This document shows, in pieces, positions 58,301 through 64,000 of a DNA stretch of 64,000 bases (the stretch's first letter is position 1; every line of letters begins with the position of its first letter). The stretch is from Salinicola halophyticus (GTDB taxonomy: Bacteria; Pseudomonadota; Gammaproteobacteria; Pseudomonadales; Halomonadaceae), in the NCBI RefSeq assembly GCF_003206695.1, contig NZ_PZJN01000003.1:269323-333322 (forward strand), read 5' to 3'. The notes beneath the pieces are model-generated. The model ran no database searches and was not told where the DNA came from. It was given only the letters and a program-made list of their open reading frames with translations. The translations under genes were made by a program, and so were the position numbers.

Positions 58301-59490
58301 TCAAGGTCAAGGGTGGCGTATCGCCGGTCGCGGTGACCGATGCCAAACTGACGCTGGCCCTGCAGGGCCAGTCGTCGACGCTGCAGGGTTTCGTGCAGAG
58401 CGACGACGGCCGCCTCGAGCTGACCGGCGACGCCAATTGGCGAGATCCGGCCAACTGGCGAGCCAACGTCAATATCGATGGCACCGACTCGCCGCTGCTG
58501 GTGGCGATGCCGGCCTACGGTCGGCTGCGGGTGTCGCCGGACCTGCAGATTCATGCGATGCCGCAGCGACTTCAGGTACGCGGCGACGTGACCGTGCCGT
58601 GGGCGCGTCTGGAGATCGGCCAGTTGCCTGCCTCGGCACAGGCGCCCAGCAGCGATACCGTGATCATCAGTGAAGAAGATGATCGCCAGCAGCAGGCAGC
58701 CGCCGCCGCCCGGGAGAGCGAAGACGGGGCGGGTACCGCACAGGCGTTGGCCGATGCCGGCATGCAGCTCGATGTTCGCGTCAACCTGCATCTCGGGCCC
58801 GACATGAAGCTGGAAGCCTACGGCCTCGAAGCCGGGCTCACCGGCGATCTACAGGTTCGCCAGGGCACCGGCCCGGTCCAGCTGTATGGCGACGTCAATC
58901 TGACCGACGGCACGTACACCTCTTTCGGTCAGGATCTGATCATTCGCCAGGGGCAGGTGCTGTTCAGTGGCGCGGCCTCGCAGCCAAGCCTGCAGTTCGA
59001 GGCGATTCGCAATCCCGACACCACCGAGGACGACGTGGTCGCCGGGCTGCGGGTCACCGGTTCTGCATCGGCGCCACGGCTGACGATCTTCTCCGAGCCG
59101 GCAATGACGGAAAGCCGAGCGCTTTCCTACATTCTGCGCGGGCGAGCACCGGAGGACGCCGGCGGCGGTGACGATGCCCTGACTTCGGCATTGATTGGGC
59201 TGTCGCTCTCTCAGACCGGTAGCGCGGTGGGTCAGGTCGGCGAAGCGTTCGGGGTCCAGGATCTGAGCCTCGATGCATCGGGATCCGGCGACGACAGTCA
59301 GGTCGTGGTCAGCGGATATGTCTTCGATGACTTGAAGGTGAGTTACGGCGTCGGCATATTCTCTCCCATCGCCGAATTGACGCTTCGCTACCGCCTGATC
59401 CAGAACCTCTATCTTCAGGCGGTCTCCGGTGCTGCGCAGGCCGTGGATTTGATCTATACCTTCAGCCTTGGCCGTGCCACCGGCAATTGA
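55264..59490 (+). CDS. tamB: Translocation and assembly module inner-membrane protein TamB
   Basis: 1408-residue AsmA-like protein: one N-terminal membrane helix (about 10-38) and a long periplasmic beta-taco body, ending in the DUF490 domain (about 1050-1408, GYVFDDLKVSYGVGIF and LRYRLIQNLYLQAVSG). Longer than E. coli TamB (1259), partly due to an Ala/Gly/Ser-rich insertion around residues 215-270. Start TTG 55264 lies inside tamA and is preceded by GAGGAGG at 5 bases. Thought to bridge inner and outer membrane for phospholipid transport. The stop lies inside the first unit of a 17-bp tandem repeat. Confidence 0.94.
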   Translation: MASPFLHRTGVLIRLLLFLILWLLGLVLTLIGLGLSPWGSHWLFDQAQSRGWVEAQRFAGAPLDELTIDGLHLSAGTLDVAVDHFHLAWADDCLLKGRVCLDDLSVVGARIRMSESDQQPTPPPETDGDSGMPSISVPLPVEIREVRLDDVSVQLADGTDIHWQHFQTGAEMAGNHLKLLPTTLNQARIRLPQSPDQALAMPDLGPGVVSPDAMQAALAVQAADENATGERAASPATPATVGSEASGGASSTAGGDADSDDRVAAVLAPLTLAAAANVADGDTSQRDARVERIERTLHDLRQQLPDIQLPLEVEAPSLTISDVRLDGPSPQQLNRLELAFSAVDRKIEIQRLMVDAPDGHAELTASAELQGDIPLSLSLNGRVTRAPIDGQTVALDASGTLADLDVKLCTDGEARAAIDARVQAFEPGLPFSLHVETGQLRWPLATSPFASLPDSGEGLDVAATIDPTAIEAARAVRGVAAADSAPPQYQLDHLTLDVDGTLENYRAAVDLAGQGQGLPPVALTVAGEGDLSHFQWQPMHVTSQGGELDSQGTVRWTPVLSASVNLDFKKLPLGAFTQAVTGELNGQTRAAFAMRDDGGWQLSVPQLAIDGKLQQRALKLNAQIDGNSEMQWDIRELDFRQGNNRVTASGRVDQNLDIDGRIDAPALGTILPALSGALRGQFEGRGTLERPQIAIDLQGSGVGYAENRLDRLTLKANSTGTQDPQFDVDFTAAGIQAGGQQISAIDLGLQGRLSSHQLSLDVSGGEGLPLSQASIRLQGGLDSTFQHYKGAFSRLSASTDYGDIALRDSLGFNADLTHSSAMITPFCLDRQQGGALCLTERMTASADQGRAALSIDDIPMALLDDFMPDGWQIDGQTGGKLIASWSRGGQAWAAKADIDSNVAVSGVDARGAPWQVPAATMSLSLDANQQRARTQLDLQLEDAGRIQLQAQVDDPAGDGALQGRLQMSDLRFSPYRPLVAGIDQLEGAINGDVSLGGTLAMPALNGDVVIDGVKVKGGVSPVAVTDAKLTLALQGQSSTLQGFVQSDDGRLELTGDANWRDPANWRANVNIDGTDSPLLVAMPAYGRLRVSPDLQIHAMPQRLQVRGDVTVPWARLEIGQLPASAQAPSSDTVIISEEDDRQQQAAAAARESEDGAGTAQALADAGMQLDVRVNLHLGPDMKLEAYGLEAGLTGDLQVRQGTGPVQLYGDVNLTDGTYTSFGQDLIIRQGQVLFSGAASQPSLQFEAIRNPDTTEDDVVAGLRVTGSASAPRLTIFSEPAMTESRALSYILRGRAPEDAGGGDDALTSALIGLSLSQTGSAVGQVGEAFGVQDLSLDASGSGDDSQVVVSGYVFDDLKVSYGVGIFSPIAELTLRYRLIQNLYLQAVSGAAQAVDLIYTFSLGRATGN

Positions 59491-59558
59491 AGGCCACCGG
59501 CAATTGAAGGCCACCGGCAATTGAAGGCCACCGGCAATTGAAGGCCACCGGCAATTGA
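59477..59558. repeat. 17-bp tandem repeat, 4.8 perfect copies, at tamB stop
   Basis: CCACCGGCAATTGAAGG repeats perfectly at 59477, 59494, 59511 and 59528, with a 14-base fifth copy at 59545-59558. The first copy encodes the final TamB residues (ATGN, stop). As 17 is not a multiple of 3, the TGA in each unit closes all three plus-strand frames. Confidence 0.97.
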
Positions 59559-59611
59559 CCCTAACGGCGTCCGACACCTCGGACGCCGACTTCGACATCT
59601 GGGAGATGACC

Positions 59612-60250
59612 ATGTTTCAACGACGTTCCGAATCGCTCCCCACCGCGGAAACAGCACTCCCGGGGCGCGATACGCCCATCGCCATCAGCGGCGAGCACCT
59701 GATCAATGGCGCCTCGATGCAGCCACCGTTTCCGGCGGGGACCGAGCAGATCGTGCTCGGGGCCGGCTGTTTCTGGGGCGCCGAACGCCTGTTCTGGGAA
59801 CAGGAAGGCGTCGTCGTGACGGCGGCGGGCTATGCCGGCGGTGTCACGCCGAATCCGACCTATGAAGAGACATGCTCGGGCAGGACAGGCCACACCGAGG
59901 TCGTTCTGGTCGTCTATGACCCGGCTCGAGTGACGCTTCAATCCCTGCTGAGCACCTTTTGGGAAGCGCACGATCCCACTCAGGGCATGCGCCAGGGCAA
60001 CGACATGGGCACGCAGTATCGCTCGGCGATCTATACCACCAGCGACGCGCAGCAGACGGCAGCGCAACGGAGTCGAGACGAGTATCAATCGGCGCTGCAG
60101 GCGCGCGGGCTAGGGGTCATCACCACCGAGATTCGGCCGTTGGATACGTTCTACTACGCCGAGGAGTATCACCAGCAGTATCTGGCCAAGAATCCCAACG
60201 GCTATTGCGGACTGAAGGGAACCGGCGTGACCTGTCCGCTGCCGGCCTGA
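59612..60250 (+). CDS. msrA: Peptide methionine sulfoxide reductase A
   Basis: 213-residue enzyme reducing methionine-S-sulfoxide in proteins. Catalytic C53 in [13 protein letters not shown] and resolving cysteines in the C-terminal [15 protein letters not shown]-terminal extension matches E. coli MsrA (LPGRDTPI). ATG 59612 has GGGAG 6 bases upstream; earlier in-frame starts fall in or just behind the repeat. Lies 53 bases after the repeat behind tamB. Confidence 0.96.
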   Translation: MFQRRSESLPTAETALPGRDTPIAISGEHLINGASMQPPFPAGTEQIVLGAGCFWGAERLFWEQEGVVVTAAGYAGGVTPNPTYEETCSGRTGHTEVVLVVYDPARVTLQSLLSTFWEAHDPTQGMRQGNDMGTQYRSAIYTTSDAQQTAAQRSRDEYQSALQARGLGVITTEIRPLDTFYYAEEYHQQYLAKNPNGYCGLKGTGVTCPLPA

Positions 60251-60297
60251 CCGCACGTTCGGTCGGCTTCCGTACAGGGTTTCCTGCCTGTCCCGAC

Positions 60298-61383
60298 TCA
60301 CTGATCCTGCCGAGCGGGACGGGCAGCCGGTTCGGATGGGCGGGATCTCGGTTCAGAAGGACAACTCGGCGGATCGGACGGGCAGGGTGCCCACTGCTGG
60401 AGCTGGACCTCGATCCGACGGGCCAGCCAGGAGCGCAGCCGACCGCCACACACTTCGACATAGCCAACATGGCCACCGTATCGCGCGATCTCGACCCGAA
60501 CCGATGAGGAAGGGGCCGGCAGGCGTGAAAACAGATCTCGTGGCATGAACGGATCGTCGGCGGCGTGCAGTACCAACGTGGGTGTTTCGATCTCGCCCAG
60601 CAGCGGGCCCGCCGAGGCGCGGCAATAATAATCGCTGGCCGAACGGAAACCGTGCATTGGCGCGGTGATATCGTTGTCGTAGGCCCAGAAAGTGTTCAGG
60701 TGCCGAATATCCGAGGAGGTGATCCTCAGCGGTAGCGACATCGTCTGCAGCCGAGTCATCACCTTGCGCTTCAGCTGTCGCAGCAGATAGCGCTGATAGA
60801 CACGCGCGAAGCCGCGATCGAGGGTGTCGGCGCTCGCGGCCAGATCCAGCGGGGCATTGATCGCGATAGCGCCGGCCAGCGGCAGTTCATCGGTGCTGTG
60901 TTCGGCGACCAGCTTGAGCAGCATGTTGGCGCCCAGGGAAACACCCGCCGCCACCATCGACGCACCGGGATAACGCTGCGCCAGCAGATCGATGATCCAG
61001 CGGGCATCTGCGGTATCGCCGGAATGGTACGCCCGCGGCAGTCGATTCGGCTCCCGGCCACAGCCCCGAAAATGCATCAGCACGGCGCGCCATCCGAGAT
61101 TTGACGCGGTGTACAGCAGTTCTCTCGCGTACGGCGAATCGAATGATCCTTCCAGGCCATGAAAGAGCACGAAGATCGGCGCGGCGTCGCTGGCAGGGGC
61201 AGGGCTCGCCCATGCCAGCTCCACGAAATCCCCGTCCGGCAGATTCACGATCTCGGGATCCTGCCTCAACGATCGCCCCCGCAGCAGGCGCGGCAGCAGC
61301 GTCTGCACATGCGCATTGCGAAGCCACCACGGCGGATCGAAGTCGGCCGCGGCGATCGTGCCGGACGGGCGAGTCTCACGCAT
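60298..61383 (-). CDS. YheT-type alpha/beta hydrolase
   Basis: 361-residue alpha/beta hydrolase of the YheT/ABHD1-3 group. Oxyanion region FVLFHGLEGS, nucleophile S149 in GVSLGAN, acid in HAADDPF and His in YGGHVGYVE form the triad. Substrate in bacteria unknown. The last 30 residues are low-complexity Pro/Ser/Arg repeats (PSDPPS, PSEPRS, PSEPAA), absent from typical members. Starts within the last 8 bases of pepQ, so the two are cotranscribed. Confidence 0.9.
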   Translation of the reverse strand: MRETRPSGTIAAADFDPPWWLRNAHVQTLLPRLLRGRSLRQDPEIVNLPDGDFVELAWASPAPASDAAPIFVLFHGLEGSFDSPYARELLYTASNLGWRAVLMHFRGCGREPNRLPRAYHSGDTADARWIIDLLAQRYPGASMVAAGVSLGANMLLKLVAEHSTDELPLAGAIAINAPLDLAASADTLDRGFARVYQRYLLRQLKRKVMTRLQTMSLPLRITSSDIRHLNTFWAYDNDITAPMHGFRSASDYYCRASAGPLLGEIETPTLVLHAADDPFMPRDLFSRLPAPSSSVRVEIARYGGHVGYVEVCGGRLRSWLARRIEVQLQQWAPCPSDPPSCPSEPRSRPSEPAARPARQDQ

Positions 61384-62713
61384 CGGGAATCGGTGCGCCC
61401 TGGGTCAGGTTGTCTTGACCTTGCCCCGTGATGATCACGTTGTCCTCGATCCGGATGCCGCCATGATCCTCGAGCCGGTCGATGGCCGCCCAGTCGATGG
61501 CATGGCGTTGCGAGCCCTGACGGAAGGGTTCCAGCAGCATCGGGATCACGTATAGCCCCGGTTCGATCGTCACCACCATGCCTTCGTCAAGCGTGCGGGT
61601 CAGGCGCAGCGCCGGATCGGCCTCCGGCGGCGGCAAGGGCGTTCCCTGGCTATCGCGCTGCCGGCCACCGACGTCATGAACCTGTATTCCCAGGCTGTGG
61701 CCCAGGCCGTGGGGGCAGAAAGCGCGCGTCAGCCCGCTTTCGACTGCCGCGGCCGGGGTCATCGAGGTCAGCCCGGTATCGACCAGGAGTTCGGCGAGAT
61801 ATTGATGCATGTCGAGGTGCAGCTCGACGAAATTGAGCCCCGGCGCCAGCTGCGCGATCAGGCGGTGCTGGTAGTCGGCCACGCCCTGAACGAGACGCTC
61901 GAATAGCGGGTCGGCGTGAATGGAAGCCCATGTGCGGGTGATGTCCGCGGCGTAGCCGGCGTGCGCGTGGCCGGCGTCGACCAGCAGCGACTTCGGCGTC
62001 GCGGGCGCCGCGGAGGCGTAGTGCTGGTAGTGGAGAGTGCCGGCGTGGTGATTGATGCCGATGATGTTCTGATAGGGGACCTGGGATTCCCGCTGACGCG
62101 TGGCGGCCAGATAGGCGAGCTGGATATCGAGCTCGCCGGCACCCATCGCGAAGGCGTCGCGCGCTGCCTCGTGGCCGGCCAGCGCCCACTGGTTGGCGAC
62201 GAACAGACAGTGGCGCTCGTAATCGTCCTTGCGCATGCGCAGCTCATCCAGAGCGGCGATCAGTGCCGGCGGATTGAGTTCCGCCCCCAGTGGCATCGAC
62301 GAGGCGTCCAGGTCGCCGATCACCGCCAGTCGACGGGCGGAAACCTCCTGCGGGGGCGGCCAGCCGGTATCACGAAGCGGCTGCAACGCCAGGACTTCTG
62401 CCAGCACGCCCGCTGGCGCGGGTGTCGGAAGATGCCAGAAATCCGCCGGCGCATAGTAGTACCAGCGCGGCGCGCGACCCGGCTGAACCAGCAGCCAGTC
62501 GTGCTGGTGATGGCTGGCGCCGGTCCAGTGGACGAAGTGACCGTAGCCTCTGAACGACGCTTGCTGGTCGTCGGCAAAGAAGGTGCCGGCATGGCCGCTG
62601 TAGATAAGCACCGCATCGAAACCCTGTTCGGCCAGAATCGTGGCGTAGGCGGCCTGCAGGCGTTCCAGATGGGCGCGTTGAAGGGCTTCGACGGTGTTGT
62701 TGTCAGACGTCAT
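61376..62713 (-). CDS. pepQ: Xaa-Pro dipeptidase PepQ (M24B)
   Basis: 445-residue Mn2+-dependent dipeptidase that hydrolyses X-Pro dipeptides and in E. coli also some organophosphate triesters. Pita-bread C-terminal domain with the metal ligands in VDAGHAHAGYAADITRT (two Asp), CPHGLGHSLGIQVHD (His), VVTIEPGLYVI (Glu) and GGIRIEDN (Glu). Overlaps the hydrolase gene by 8 bases and follows a LysR gene by about 22 bases, so the trio may be one transcript. A nearby DppF-type ATPase is consistent with peptide use. Confidence 0.94.
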   Translation of the reverse strand: MTSDNNTVEALQRAHLERLQAAYATILAEQGFDAVLIYSGHAGTFFADDQQASFRGYGHFVHWTGASHHQHDWLLVQPGRAPRWYYYAPADFWHLPTPAPAGVLAEVLALQPLRDTGWPPPQEVSARRLAVIGDLDASSMPLGAELNPPALIAALDELRMRKDDYERHCLFVANQWALAGHEAARDAFAMGAGELDIQLAYLAATRQRESQVPYQNIIGINHHAGTLHYQHYASAAPATPKSLLVDAGHAHAGYAADITRTWASIHADPLFERLVQGVADYQHRLIAQLAPGLNFVELHLDMHQYLAELLVDTGLTSMTPAAAVESGLTRAFCPHGLGHSLGIQVHDVGGRQRDSQGTPLPPPEADPALRLTRTLDEGMVVTIEPGLYVIPMLLEPFRQGSQRHAIDWAAIDRLEDHGGIRIEDNVIITGQGQDNLTQGAPIPDA

Positions 62714-62735
62714 TGAGCGTCTCCTGTCCTAGGGC

Positions 62736-63647
62736 TCATCGATGAGCAGCAGAAAGTTGCGTCAGCAGGCCCGCTAACGAAGGGTGCCGGCTATCGTGGC
62801 GAAAGTAGAGGCGCAGCGACAGCGACACGTCCCAGCGCTGGTCGCCGGCCCGTGTCAGATCGCCGGTCTCGAGCAACTGCCGAACCGTGCGCCAGGGTAG
62901 CCAACCGAGGCCGTAACCCTGCTGCACCAGTTCACGAATATTGGAGGTCTGGACGCTTTCGTTGAGCGTCGAGAGATGCACCTCCTGACGCGAACGCGTC
63001 CAGTGTGCCTGCAGCGCCGCGGCGATCAGGCCGCCGGAATGATAGGCGATATGTGGCAGCGGGCTTCGCTTGTCCCCCGGCAGCGCATAACGCGGCTGGC
63101 CGTCGGGATTGGCCACGCTCACCGGCACCAGACGCTCTTCGCCGATCTCTAGATAGCGCACGCCGGTCAGATCCAGGTCCAGCGCCGTGCGCCCCTGTGG
63201 CCAGTAACACAGCGCCAGATCGACCTCGCCACGTTCCAGCGCGTGAAAGTAGTCCTCGATCAGCCAGCCGGTCGCGCGCAGGTAAGGTTCGACCTGCTGG
63301 CTGATTGCGTTCGCCTCCAGCCAGGCGGGGACGAAATGCGTCACCAGACTCTGGGGCGCCGCCAGTTTGACGCGACGGGCGTCCTCTCGGTCGAGATTCT
63401 TCAGCCGCTCCCGGGTCACTCGTACGCGCTCGCTGATCTGCTTGCACAGAATCAGAAATTCCTCGCCGGCGGGGGTCAGGCTGAGCGGCAGGGTCTGACG
63501 ATTGACCAGCGTGGCGCCCATTGATTCCTCGAGCAGCTTGATGCGTCGCGAAAAGGTCGGCTGGGTGACATTCTGTTGATCGGCGGCACGGGAAAAATGA
63601 CGCGTTTCGGCCAAGACGATGAAGTCTTCGAGCCAACGTAGTTCCAT
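62736..63647 (-). CDS. LysR-family regulator, HypT-like
   Basis: 303-residue LysR protein with helix-turn-helix (HFSRAADQQNVTQPTFSRRI is the conserved block) and an effector domain. The N-terminus MELRWLEDFIVLAETRHFSRAA is the same subgroup as the regulator at 30.8 kb (WLEDFVALSNTRSFSASA), resembling E. coli HypT. ATG 63647 gives the standard length; TTG 63665 adds six residues. It precedes pepQ and the hydrolase on the same strand, and lies behind a dipeptide-transporter gene. Effector unknown. Confidence 0.88.
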   Translation of the reverse strand: MELRWLEDFIVLAETRHFSRAADQQNVTQPTFSRRIKLLEESMGATLVNRQTLPLSLTPAGEEFLILCKQISERVRVTRERLKNLDREDARRVKLAAPQSLVTHFVPAWLEANAISQQVEPYLRATGWLIEDYFHALERGEVDLALCYWPQGRTALDLDLTGVRYLEIGEERLVPVSVANPDGQPRYALPGDKRSPLPHIAYHSGGLIAAALQAHWTRSRQEVHLSTLNESVQTSNIRELVQQGYGLGWLPWRTVRQLLETGDLTRAGDQRWDVSLSLRLYFRHDSRHPSLAGLLTQLSAAHR

Positions 63648-63776
63648 GGTGTTCTCTATCGTCAATCACGCTGTTGCGATGTCGCGGACGGCGGGTTGGC
63701 ACATCACCTCATCTGCACAGAGCCGGTTGCGGCCAGCCTAACCGATACGCCATGTGGCGACCATCTTCGACGGCCA

Positions 63777-64000
63777 TCAGATGCGTCCCTCCTCGACGGC
63801 GTGGCAGGCGACCTGGTGGCCGCGATCCAGCGTGATCGGGGTAGGGGCCGCCTCGCGGCAACGCCGGTTGGCATGCGGACATCGATCGCGGAACACGCAC
63901 CCCGAAGGCGCCTGCAGCGGCATCGATAGCTCCCCGCTCAGTCGCAGCTGGCCGGGGAAGGCATCGTCCAGTCGTGGGCTAGCCGCCAGCAGCGCCCGGG
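63777..64000 (-). CDS. Dipeptide/oligopeptide ABC transporter ATP-binding protein, C-terminal end (partial)
   Basis: The minus strand from the window edge to TGA 63777-63779 is open and reads RALLAASPRLDDAFPGQL, then PLQAPSGCVFRDRCPHANRR and VACHAVEEGRI. This is the C-terminal Oligo_HPY region of DppF/OppF-type ATPases, with its PPSGCxFxxRCPxA and VACH cysteine motifs. Only the last 74 codons are inside the window; the ATPase core lies beyond it. The stop is followed by about 130 bases before the LysR gene at 63647. Confidence 0.88.
   Translation of the reverse strand, partial: RALLAASPRLDDAFPGQLRLSGELSMPLQAPSGCVFRDRCPHANRRCREAAPTPITLDRGHQVACHAVEEGRI

Overview
This is a roughly 60 percent GC chromosomal segment made almost entirely of vertically inherited housekeeping genes. 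Gene content and order (aspS-ruvCAB-ybgC-tolQRAB-pal-cpoB, ubiG-mupP facing yciK, RegB/RegA, gcvHP, tamAB, galU) point to a gammaproteobacterium, most likely Halomonadaceae (Halomonas, Salinicola or Kushneria type); this placement is an inference from family resemblance, not a search. No rRNA, tRNA, CRISPR array, insertion sequence, prophage or integrase was seen.

Layout. 0.1-3.1 kb: nucleotide nucleosidase ppnN, a YfcL-like small protein and a LysR regulator. 3.2-9.9 kb: a split glycine-cleavage locus, with gcvH-gcvP on the minus strand and, divergently, a Na+/alanine-glycine symporter followed by gcvT. The 619-base region between them carries two near-identical palindromes in opposite orientation and a triple 14-bp repeat. 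10-14.2 kb: a minus-strand envelope block (lysophospholipid-type acyltransferase, LysM/degenerate LytM lipoprotein, glycosyltransferase, PAP2 phosphatase) ending in an AlkB-like dioxygenase. 14.6-19.3 kb: MFS transporter, glutaredoxin, inositol-phosphatase family enzyme and the RegA/RegB redox two-component system. 19.7-29.1 kb: prfC, mscL-tatD, ygfZ, a 65-residue unknown, uvrB-nei and class I fumarase. 29.3-33.1 kb: cardiolipin synthase, a LysR regulator, a YihY membrane protein and acylphosphatase. 33.3-36.2 kb: nucleoside hydrolase, ribokinase and 2-hydroxyacid dehydrogenase. 36.5-46.7 kb: fmdB-aspS, ruvCAB and the complete Tol-Pal operon. 46.7-49 kb: yciK facing mupP-ubiG. 49.2-52.1 kb: galU followed by a UDP-glucose-dehydrogenase-like protein and, convergently, a superoxide-dismutase-like protein. 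52.4-59.5 kb: a coiled-coil membrane protein with tamA and tamB. 59.6-64 kb: msrA, an alpha/beta hydrolase, pepQ, a LysR regulator and the C-terminal end of a DppF-type ABC ATPase cut by the window edge.

Most notable: two neighbouring genes encode members of well-known enzyme families whose catalytic residues are gone. The Ugd-like protein has lost both the nucleophilic cysteine and the Rossmann glycine motif; the Fe/Mn-SOD-like protein has lost all four metal ligands. Other points of interest are the twin palindromes at the gcv locus, a coiled-coil protein coupled to tamAB, a mini-ORF overlapping a possible ruvC start, the absence of yebC between aspS and ruvC, and a recurring pattern of short (12-17 bp) tandem duplications in intergenic DNA, several of them directly behind stop codons, the most extreme being 4.8 copies of a 17-mer across the tamB stop.
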